The notes beneath the pieces are model-generated. The model made no database searches, was not told the DNA's origin, and saw only the letters and a program-made list of their open reading frames with translations. A DNA stretch of 64,000 nucleotides from an uncultured Pelagibacteraceae bacterium. Its GTDB lineage: Bacteria > Pseudomonadota > Alphaproteobacteria > Pelagibacterales > Pelagibacteraceae. Below are positions 27,668-34,474 of this stretch, in pieces (the first letter of the stretch is position 1; each line of letters opens with the position of its first letter). The position numbers and the translations under genes were made by a program. The DNA is taken from the NCBI GenBank assembly GCA_902560075.1, contig CACEKE010000006.1, forward strand, positions 1 to 64,000, in the 5' to 3' direction.

Positions 27668-27830
27668 TTTTTTCTTCTCTAAAAAATGGTATTAAGAATA
27701 CGATACAAGCAATTAAAAAAAATAAACTTCCAAACATTGCCCAAAAATTACCAATACTTGAAATGGTAAAACCAATTGCGGATATTACAAATAAAATCCA
27801 ACCAAACAAATTTATATTTCTATTCTTCAT
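27657..27830 (-). CDS. Small hydrophobic protein coupled to blh and ispH
   Basis: A 57-residue ORF read from the minus strand, starting MKNRNINLFGWILF and ending FREEKNER. It is one long hydrophobic stretch that could form two short helices (about residues 8-26 and 29-50), with a charged C-terminal tail. Its start overlaps the end of blh by 11 bases and its end overlaps the ispH start by 11 bases, so it fills the only gap in this run and would be translationally coupled on both sides. I do not recognise the family. It could aid membrane enzymes of the pathway or be an unrelated membrane peptide. Confidence 0.6.
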   Translation of the reverse strand: MKNRNINLFGWILFVISAIGFTISSIGNFWAMFGSLFFLIACIVFLIPFFREEKNER

Positions 27831-28722
27831 TTTTCTCGATTAAATATTCAAGTAATATATGTGGAAATGTTAATGACGCCAATCCAATAAAAATTACTTT
27901 ATATATGGCATTATTCAATTCAAAAAAGTTATTAAGACTGTAAATAGATATCAAATATAGGACGGCTGTTATTAATGTAAGTGGCAAAGCTTTTTTTAAA
28001 AATTTTGAAAATCCTGCACTAAAATTTTTATCTAATTCAAATATAAGCGTTAGACTGTGTCTAATTGAGTGCAAAAAACAAAAATAAATTGTAAATGCCA
28101 ATATTGGATTAAGAAAGTAATTTATTAATATAATAGATGAAAAATCCATAATTGATAATGTGCTTTTATCAATATTTTTAAATTTTGATAAAGTCAAACC
28201 TGATAAGAAACTTAAAAAAATTAATAGAAACAAAATTTCTTTAGAAACCATAAATTCTGAAAACAAATTAAAATTTAGCATTAAAAAAATTTCATTTGTT
28301 TCGTTATAATTAAAGAACAGCGGAGCCGTGATGACTAAAGAGCCTTTTAAAAGAAACAGTATATCTTTCTTAAAGCCTATGATTTCTGATTTATATACTG
28401 TATCTTCTTTTCCAAAATGGTAACTTGCAATTAAAAGAAAAATTACTAGCAAAAATGTTGGTAACAATATCCATAACAAAATTACAAAAATTGACAAACA
28501 AATATAAGAAAAATAAAATTTTTCTATTTGTTTTATTTTATAAATCTTGAATAATTTTTTCCCTTTTAAATTGTCTAAAGACCCATGTGATATCCCCAAT
28601 GACATAATTAAGAATAAACAAAAGAGTAAAAAGTTTTGATTTTGAATGAAAGTTATAGCAGACAATATAATACATAAATTAAAAAAAATTAAAGAGTGTA
28701 TAAAATCAATTTTTTTTGACAT
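27820..28722 (-). CDS. blh: Beta-carotene 15,15'-dioxygenase, Brp/Blh family
   Basis: Polytopic membrane enzyme that cleaves beta-carotene into two retinals. The 300-residue protein has about eight helices. Metal-ligand histidines typical of Brp/Blh are in ISHGSLDNLKGKKL (near residue 45), IASYHFGKEDT (near 102) and FCFLHSIRHS (near 220). It ends the crtI-crtB-crtY-blh run and lies two bases after crtY. The presence of this gene indicates that the end product is retinal, presumably for a rhodopsin encoded outside the window. Confidence 0.93.
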   Translation of the reverse strand: MSKKIDFIHSLIFFNLCIILSAITFIQNQNFLLFCLFLIMSLGISHGSLDNLKGKKLFKIYKIKQIEKFYFSYICLSIFVILLWILLPTFLLVIFLLIASYHFGKEDTVYKSEIIGFKKDILFLLKGSLVITAPLFFNYNETNEIFLMLNFNLFSEFMVSKEILFLLIFLSFLSGLTLSKFKNIDKSTLSIMDFSSIILINYFLNPILAFTIYFCFLHSIRHSLTLIFELDKNFSAGFSKFLKKALPLTLITAVLYLISIYSLNNFFELNNAIYKVIFIGLASLTFPHILLEYLIEKNEE

Positions 28723-28724
28723 CT

Positions 28725-29789
28725 CTAAATTAACTCTTTAATAAAAATCATTTTAGGCATTTTCATAATTATATGCATATCGTCAATAAAATTGCTCCTA
28801 TTAGATAAAAATTTCACAACCTTTTCATTGTTTGCAGTAAACATATTATAAAAAATTCCAGGCATTAATTTTGGGTTTTTATACAAAACCTTTAAGAAAA
28901 TATTATCCAAATATTGATATTTTTTTCCGATTTGAAAATTTTTAATTTTGGCTATATTTTCGAAATTTTTGCAGATATATTTGCTGTGTTCTTGAATATT
29001 TAAAAACGTATAACCAGTGCTAAGTCTAGTCATGCCTCCTGCGGTGCCAATAGAAATTTCATTATCTTTTTTAGTTATTCTTTGATTAAAAAGAGGAATT
29101 TTACCCTTTTCTTTATATTTAATTTTATAATTTTTAATATTTAACTTTTTCTCTATATAATTTACTAATTGTTCTTCATAATTTTTTTCAGTTTCATCTT
29201 TCATATTTGATAACCAAGTAGTCTCAACAAGCGCTTTTCTATTATCAAATGGAAGTGTGTAAAAAAAATGAACACTATTTTTTTGATCACAATCAAAATC
29301 CATAAGGTTCATAATTTCACTATCGAATATTTTTTTTTCTACTTCTATCTCAAAGCCAGCAAAATGTTGCCAAAGATCGTCTTTTTTAGGGGTAGTATTT
29401 GCCAAACTATTAAATACAAATGATTTGCTTATGTTTAAGTTCTCTATTGTTTTTAAAAAGTAAATATTTTTATTTTTACTTAATTCAGCAATTATTTTTT
29501 TGTAAAATAGCCCACTATCTATAGTTTGGTATGGTGTTTTAGAACAATTAATATAATTAGTTTTACTTGAAATATTAATTGAAAACTCTTTCCAGCTTTT
29601 AATAACACAATCTTCAAAATTGTGTGGATTAACTTTCCAAAATGACCATGTTTTATCTCTTTCGTAAATTTCTCTGGGCTCAATTATAGCCAAAGTTTTA
29701 TTCTCAATTTTGTTATTTATTTGCAATTCATAAGCAAGAGATAAACCTGCGCATCCACCACCTATAATAATGTAATCAAAATCTATCAT
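28725..29789 (-). CDS. crtY: Lycopene beta-cyclase
   Basis: Flavoprotein-like cyclase that closes both ends of lycopene to give beta-carotene. The dinucleotide-binding motif IIGGGCAGLSLAYEL is at about residues 8-22. KTWSFWKVNPH and FFYTLPFDNRKALVETTW follow, both typical of bacterial CrtY, then GTAGGMTRLSTGYTF near the C-terminus. It has 354 residues. It overlaps crtB by 14 bases and is followed at two bases by blh. Confidence 0.95.
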   Translation of the reverse strand: MIDFDYIIIGGGCAGLSLAYELQINNKIENKTLAIIEPREIYERDKTWSFWKVNPHNFEDCVIKSWKEFSINISSKTNYINCSKTPYQTIDSGLFYKKIIAELSKNKNIYFLKTIENLNISKSFVFNSLANTTPKKDDLWQHFAGFEIEVEKKIFDSEIMNLMDFDCDQKNSVHFFYTLPFDNRKALVETTWLSNMKDETEKNYEEQLVNYIEKKLNIKNYKIKYKEKGKIPLFNQRITKKDNEISIGTAGGMTRLSTGYTFLNIQEHSKYICKNFENIAKIKNFQIGKKYQYLDNIFLKVLYKNPKLMPGIFYNMFTANNEKVVKFLSNRSNFIDDMHIIMKMPKMIFIKELI

Positions 29790-30624
29790 CTAAATTTATT
29801 TCTCTCCTTATATTAATGTGATGAAAATCAAGATTATGGTTATTAGGTTTCAAAAATAGTAATAAAATAAAATCATAAATACTTAAAAAAGTTTCTTTTA
29901 CTTTTCCTAACTTTGTGACAAATATTTTTCCTGACCGTTTATAATCTTCAAAATCTCTTTTCTTTATAATCTCATTTCCAATTTGTCTATAAACACGCCT
30001 AGCTACTAAAATTGCAAATCTACAAGAAATAGGTATTTCACTAATTGATCTAAATGAACTATTATAGAAAGTATCAGCTAATTTTATTGTTTCCTTAATT
30101 TTGTTAAAATTATTATCAATATACTCTCTGTTTCTTCCTGAATCTTCAATAACATCTCTAGCAATATTTGTTAATTGCATGGCAATTCCTAAATCAATTG
30201 CTGAAGTTAATGCCAAATTTGACTTAACTTTTAATATTTTTGCCATCATTAATCCTACTGTTCCTGCTACCCTATATGAATAAATTAATAAATCTTTTTC
30301 ATTACTTAATAAAACTTTTTCCTGCAAATCGGTTTCAATCCCGTCGAATAAATCGTCTATTATTTTTGTAGATATAGAAAACTCATGAATTAGATGCCAC
30401 ATATTTCTTATTTTAATTGAACTAAAGTCTTTTTCATAAAATCTTTTTTTAAACTCTTTAAAATTTTTCTTCTTAATTTCTAAGTTTTCCTCTTCATCAG
30501 CGATATTATCTACAGTTCTACAGAAATCATACAAGGTTGAGCAATTATTATACTTTGATTTTGGTAAAAAAAATCCAGCCCAATTAAAAGACTTTGCGTA
30601 GATTGATAAGTAATTTTGAGACAT
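29776..30624 (-). CDS. crtB: Phytoene synthase
   Basis: Condenses two geranylgeranyl diphosphates to phytoene. Both aspartate-rich motifs are seen: FCRTVDNIADEEE (about residues 30-42) and NIARDVIEDSGRNREYI (about 152-168). It has 282 residues, slightly short for the family. It is coupled to crtI upstream by a one-base overlap and to crtY downstream by 14 bases. The geranylgeranyl diphosphate synthase (crtE) is not in this window and must lie elsewhere. Confidence 0.95.
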   Translation of the reverse strand: MSQNYLSIYAKSFNWAGFFLPKSKYNNCSTLYDFCRTVDNIADEEENLEIKKKNFKEFKKRFYEKDFSSIKIRNMWHLIHEFSISTKIIDDLFDGIETDLQEKVLLSNEKDLLIYSYRVAGTVGLMMAKILKVKSNLALTSAIDLGIAMQLTNIARDVIEDSGRNREYIDNNFNKIKETIKLADTFYNSSFRSISEIPISCRFAILVARRVYRQIGNEIIKKRDFEDYKRSGKIFVTKLGKVKETFLSIYDFILLLFLKPNNHNLDFHHINIRREINLDDRF

Positions 30625-32078
30625 TAGATAATTTTATCTAATACTTTTGCTGAAGACAGAACACCAGGAACGCCAGCTCCTGGATGAGTGCCAGCTCCTA
30701 CAAAATATAATCCTTTGCATATTTCAGATTTATTATGAAATCTAAAATATGCTGATTGACTAAATTTAGGCTGAATCGAAAATCCAGATCCATATTTTGT
30801 ATTTAATTCGCTTTCAAAATAATCAGGAGTTAAATAAAAATCTTCAACAATATTTTCTTTTAATTCTGGAAGTAAATGATTTTGCATTTTTTCTATTACT
30901 AGATTTTTCATTCTTTCACCTTCTTCGCTCCACTTTATTTTAGATTGGTTATTTGGCACTGGAACTAAAACATAAAAGCAGTCGTGACCCTCAGGTGCCA
31001 TCGATTTGTCAGTTGCTGAAGGTCTATGGAGATAATAACTAATGTCATCGTTTAATTTTTTTTTGTCAAATATATCATTTAGGTGCTCTTTGTATTTATT
31101 CCCAAATTTAATTGTGTGATGAGCTACTTTCTCATAAACTTTTTTTGTACCAAAATAATAAACAAATAATCCCATAGAGTAATCCATTCTTTTTCTTTTC
31201 CATTCAAATAAGGAATTTTTTTTGTTATTTATCAATTGATCGTACACATTTGGTGGATCTGCATTACATATCACATTATCGGCGTTTAATTTGTGTGAAT
31301 TATTAATTTCTACAGATGTAATTTTTCCATTTTGCATATAAAATTTAGTTGCCTCGGAATTTTTAATAATTTCAATTTTTTCTTCTAACATTAATTTCTC
31401 TAGCCCTTTAATTATTGCACCAGTACCACCCATTGAATAATGAATTCCCCATTTCTTTTCTAAGTATAAAATAAGTCCATAAATAGAAGTCGTGGTAAAT
31501 GGATTGCCTCCAACTAATAAGGGATGCATACTCAGCATTCTTCTTAGTTTTTCATTTTCAACATATGATGAAACCAAAGAGTAAACAGACCTATAACTTT
31601 TAAGGCTGAACAAGGATGGCAATTGTTTCATCATGAAAAGTGGTTTATCAAAAGGCACATCTGATAATTCAGTAAAACCTTTATCAAAAATTCTTTTTGT
31701 AAAATCGACTAGCTTAATATATCCATTCAAATCTTTTTTACTTATTTTTTCTATTTGGTCTCTCATTGAATTTTCATTCCCTGAATAGTCAAAGCTAAAC
31801 CCATCTTCAAAGACAAACCTATACCAAACATCTAATGGCTTAATTTTGATATAATTTGATGGATCTTTATTAAACATTTCAAATAATTCATAGATTAAAT
31901 GTGGGGCTGTTATTACAGTTGGACCTCCATCAAATTTAAATCCATTCCTCTCAAAAACTCTAGCTCGGCCACCTAAATCATTATGTTTTTCCACTAATGT
32001 AACGTCATGTCTTTTAGCTTTAAGTCTTAAAGCTGCAGCAATACCACCAAAACCAGAGCCGATTACAATTGATTTCAT
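30624..32078 (-). CDS. crtI: Phytoene desaturase
   Basis: FAD-dependent desaturase that converts phytoene to lycopene. The N-terminal dinucleotide fold is VIGSGFGGIAAALRLK, followed by EKHNDLGGRARVFE and FDGGPTVITAP. The C-terminal bacterial signature is GLYFVGAGTHPGAGVPG. It has 484 residues. It is the first gene of the retinal run. A stem-loop terminator of the F0 operon lies just upstream, so crtI probably has its own promoter in the AT-rich 45 bases before the start. Confidence 0.96.
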   Translation of the reverse strand: MKSIVIGSGFGGIAAALRLKAKRHDVTLVEKHNDLGGRARVFERNGFKFDGGPTVITAPHLIYELFEMFNKDPSNYIKIKPLDVWYRFVFEDGFSFDYSGNENSMRDQIEKISKKDLNGYIKLVDFTKRIFDKGFTELSDVPFDKPLFMMKQLPSLFSLKSYRSVYSLVSSYVENEKLRRMLSMHPLLVGGNPFTTTSIYGLILYLEKKWGIHYSMGGTGAIIKGLEKLMLEEKIEIIKNSEATKFYMQNGKITSVEINNSHKLNADNVICNADPPNVYDQLINNKKNSLFEWKRKRMDYSMGLFVYYFGTKKVYEKVAHHTIKFGNKYKEHLNDIFDKKKLNDDISYYLHRPSATDKSMAPEGHDCFYVLVPVPNNQSKIKWSEEGERMKNLVIEKMQNHLLPELKENIVEDFYLTPDYFESELNTKYGSGFSIQPKFSQSAYFRFHNKSEICKGLYFVGAGTHPGAGVPGVLSSAKVLDKII

Positions 32079-32099
32079 AACGTTAATTTATATTATTTT

Positions 32100-32123
32100 A
32101 AAAAAAAGTAACGAAATTACTTT
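32100..32123 (-). terminator. Intrinsic terminator between atpF and crtI
   Basis: Immediately after the atpF stop, the minus strand carries AAAGTAA, a 5-base loop and TTACTTT, a perfect 7-base-pair stem, followed by eight T residues. This is the only convincing stem plus T-run I found at an operon end in the window. The stem is A/T-rich and therefore weak. It would separate the F0 operon from the retinal operon and may allow some read-through. Confidence 0.65.
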
Positions 32124-32621
32124 CTAGGAATTTATTTTTTTTATTTGTTCTTTTGTTTCTTTAAGATTTTTTGCAAATAAAGCATCTAATTTTGTTTTAT
32201 CTACCGAACTAGTAATCACTTTTTTTACAGAGTCTATAGCAATTTTGATTGACGTATTCTTTATATCTTTAATAGCGTTATCTTTCATTTGATTTATTTT
32301 ATTTTGAGCCAAATTCTTTTTTAATTCTGATGATTTATGAAATTTATCATTCATTTCAATAATCAAACGCTCTGCATCACTCTTGGCCTCGTCGATTATT
32401 TTCTTTTTTTCTTTTTCTGCACTATCCAGTTTATTTTTTGCTTTAACCAGAAGTTCATTTGATTCTGTTCTAAGTTTTTCACTCTCATCAATTTCCTTCT
32501 TAATATCAACAATCATTTTAGCCAAAAGATCATTAACTTTTTGTGGAACTTTTAAATAAACTAATCCAACAAAAAATATAACAAATGATATTGCTACCCA
32601 AAAAGTTGCATCAAACTCCAT
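32124..32621 (-). CDS. atpF: ATP synthase F0 subunit b
   Basis: Peripheral stalk subunit of 165 residues: one N-terminal membrane helix (about residues 6-25) and a long charged coiled coil. I start at the ATG giving MEFDATFWVAISFVIFF, which fits the family. The frame continues 12 codons further upstream, but those codons read through the end of the b' gene and look unlike the family. It overlaps the b' gene by 11 bases. The split into two b-type genes is usual in alphaproteobacteria. Confidence 0.93.
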   Translation of the reverse strand: MEFDATFWVAISFVIFFVGLVYLKVPQKVNDLLAKMIVDIKKEIDESEKLRTESNELLVKAKNKLDSAEKEKKKIIDEAKSDAERLIIEMNDKFHKSSELKKNLAQNKINQMKDNAIKDIKNTSIKIAIDSVKKVITSSVDKTKLDALFAKNLKETKEQIKKINS

Positions 32622-33201
32622 AATATTTGCCCTTTTCCTTTTTGGATAAATCTTCAACTATTGCTGAAATATTACTTTGATTTACATCTGCTCCAATTAA
32701 TTGTTTTAGTAAATCTGAAGATGTACTTATAGCAATTTGATTAATTGTTTCTGGAGAACGTTTTCTTAATTCATTTATTTCATTTTCAACAGCTTTTATC
32801 TCAGAGTTTATTTCGTCTTCAAGTACCTTTTTTTTATTATTTATATCCTCACTTATCTTTTTCTTAGCTTCATTTAAAATATTTTTTGCTTGGACTTTGC
32901 TTTCATAAATAATTTTATCAAACTCTTTAATTTTATCTTCACTTTCTTGTCTCTGTTCTTCTGCTTTTTCAATATTTTCTAATATTTGTGATTTTCTATT
33001 CTCCAAGTTAGAACTGATATTAGGTAATATAAATTTTGATAAAATAAGAAACAATAAGCCGAAGGTGAAGACTAACCAGAAAATTTGAGAAAACCAAAAT
33101 TCAGGGTCTAGTTGAGGCATACCTCCACTCTCTGCACTTAAAGCTGTCTTAATTAAAGCGCAGTATGAAATTATACTAAATAAAGTTTTCTTAATGAACA
33201 T
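32611..33201 (-). CDS. atpG: ATP synthase F0 subunit b'
   Basis: Second peripheral stalk subunit, 196 residues. Besides the usual helix in DPEFWFSQIFWLVFTFGLLF (about residues 32-51) it has an extra hydrophobic N-terminus (residues 3-22, ending in ALSAES) that looks like a cleavable signal peptide. Similar N-termini occur in some alphaproteobacterial b' subunits. I start at the ATG at 33201; a TTG one codon upstream is also possible. The rest is coiled coil. It is preceded by atpE and followed by atpF. Confidence 0.9.
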   Translation of the reverse strand: MFIKKTLFSIISYCALIKTALSAESGGMPQLDPEFWFSQIFWLVFTFGLLFLILSKFILPNISSNLENRKSQILENIEKAEEQRQESEDKIKEFDKIIYESKVQAKNILNEAKKKISEDINNKKKVLEDEINSEIKAVENEINELRKRSPETINQIAISTSSDLLKQLIGADVNQSNISAIVEDLSKKEKGKYYGV

Positions 33202-33209
33202 CAACTATA

Positions 33210-33437
33210 TTAAAATGCAAATAATATAATCAATGCAACAACTAATCCAAACAAACCAGTAGCTTCAGCTAGTGCAAATCCTAACAGCAAATTAGGAAAT
33301 TGTTTTTGTGCTGCAGACGGATTTCTCATAGCTCCGGATAGGTAATTACCAAAAATAATTCCTATTCCAACACCCGCCCCTGCTAGTGCAATCGCTGCTA
33401 ATCCTGCACCGATCATTTTTGCTGCTTCTAATTCCAT
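33210..33437 (-). CDS. atpE: ATP synthase F0 subunit c
   Basis: Proton-carrying ring subunit of 75 residues with two helices. The first is glycine/alanine-rich (GAGLAAIALAGAGVGIGI), the polar loop contains AMRNPS, and the second helix carries the proton-binding Glu in FALAEATGLFGLV. A glutamate with no extra sodium-site polar residues points to proton coupling. An excellent ribosome site precedes it, as expected for the most abundant subunit of the operon. Confidence 0.98.
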   Translation of the reverse strand: MELEAAKMIGAGLAAIALAGAGVGIGIIFGNYLSGAMRNPSAAQKQFPNLLLGFALAEATGLFGLVVALIILFAF

Positions 33438-33442
33438 TATAT

Positions 33443-33450
33443 CCTCCTTT
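33443..33450 (-). promoter_or_regulatory. Strong ribosome binding site of atpE
   Basis: AAAGGAGG lies five bases before the atpE ATG on the minus strand. Most genes in this window show weaker or no clear Shine-Dalgarno sequences. The full match fits the need for many copies of subunit c relative to the other F0 subunits. Confidence 0.75.
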
Positions 33451-33453
33451 TAT

Positions 33454-34188
33454 TTAATGGTGTAAATTTAATGCATCATTTAAATATATGCATGTTAAAA
33501 TTGCAAAAACATATGCTTGAAGAAACGCAACTAGAATCTCTAGCCCTGTAAGTGCAACTGAAAAACTTAGAGGCAACCAGCCTCCAACTATACCTAGACT
33601 AACTACAAAACCTCCAAAAACCTTCATCATTGTATGTCCAGCCATCATGTTAGCAAATAATCTTACCGACAAACTTATTGGTCTACTAAGATACGAAATT
33701 ATTTCTATAACAACAATAAGAGGCAATAAAACTATTGGCACTCCACTCGGCACAAACAATTTTAAGTAACCTAACCCATGTTTTAAAAATCCTATAATTG
33801 TTACTCCTATAAATATAAAAGCTGCCAATACAAATGTTACTATAATGTGACTTGTGACAGTAAAAGAATAAGGTATCATGCCTAACATATTACAGAACAA
33901 AACAAACATAAAAAGTGAAAATATGAATGAAAAATAAGGTTTAGCCTTAGTTCCAGCGGTATCACTTATCATCTTTGAAATAAAACTATAACTTAATTCA
34001 GCTAATAATTGAATTTTGTTAGGTATTATAATATTTTTTTTTGAACCAAGTTTGAATATTATTAAGACTGTTAATGCACTTAAAACCATAAACAAACTAG
34101 CATTAGTAAATGATAAATCTATCTCACCTAATTTAATTTCAGGTCCAATTCTATAAACATTGAATTGGTACATTGGATTTGCCGCCAT
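33454..34188 (-). CDS. atpB: ATP synthase F0 subunit a
   Basis: Membrane subunit of 244 residues that forms the proton half-channels next to the c ring. The essential Arg is in SLSVRLFANMMAGH (about residue 175), and the C-terminal helix has LEILVAFLQAYVFAIL with conserved Glu and Gln. Five or six helices are expected. It sits between atpI and atpE in the usual order. The F1 genes are not in this window, so the split of F0 from F1 typical of alphaproteobacteria holds here. Confidence 0.97.
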   Translation of the reverse strand: MAANPMYQFNVYRIGPEIKLGEIDLSFTNASLFMVLSALTVLIIFKLGSKKNIIIPNKIQLLAELSYSFISKMISDTAGTKAKPYFSFIFSLFMFVLFCNMLGMIPYSFTVTSHIIVTFVLAAFIFIGVTIIGFLKHGLGYLKLFVPSGVPIVLLPLIVVIEIISYLSRPISLSVRLFANMMAGHTMMKVFGGFVVSLGIVGGWLPLSFSVALTGLEILVAFLQAYVFAILTCIYLNDALNLHH

Positions 34189-34197
34189 AAAGTTTTT

Positions 34198-34473
34198 CTA
34201 TTTTTGCAATTTTTTTGCAGATTTAATTACATTCATTATTCCAGCAATTACTCCTACAAAAAAAAATAATAAAATTAACCATGGTTTAGTACCAAACCAT
34301 TTGTCTAAAATAAACCCAATAATTGTCCCAACCGCAACTGCAGATACTAATTCTGTACTCATTTTGAAGGCTTGTCCTATATTTGAAGAGGGTTCTTGGT
34401 TTTTTTTTTCTAATTTATTTTTAGCCTTCTCTTTTGCAATTTTAAGGCGAGTTTTAAACTGATTTTCTGGCAT
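34198..34473 (-). CDS. atpI: ATP synthase assembly protein AtpI
   Basis: Small membrane protein of 91 residues thought to help assembly of the c ring. After a charged N-terminus come two helices, seen in STELVSAVAVGTIIGFILDKW and PWLILLFFFVGVIAGIMNV (shown in part), typical of alphaproteobacterial AtpI. I start at the ATG giving MPENQFKTRLK; a longer start 14 codons upstream would overlap the end of smc and lacks family likeness. Its ATG is one base after the smc stop codon. Confidence 0.9.
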   Translation of the reverse strand: MPENQFKTRLKIAKEKAKNKLEKKNQEPSSNIGQAFKMSTELVSAVAVGTIIGFILDKWFGTKPWLILLFFFVGVIAGIMNVIKSAKKLQK

Positions 34474-34474
34474 G

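Noticed and set aside
32622-32657. Upstream extension of atpF by 12 codons
   Set aside because: The extra codons overlap the end of the b' gene, and the internal ATG gives the family-like N-terminus.
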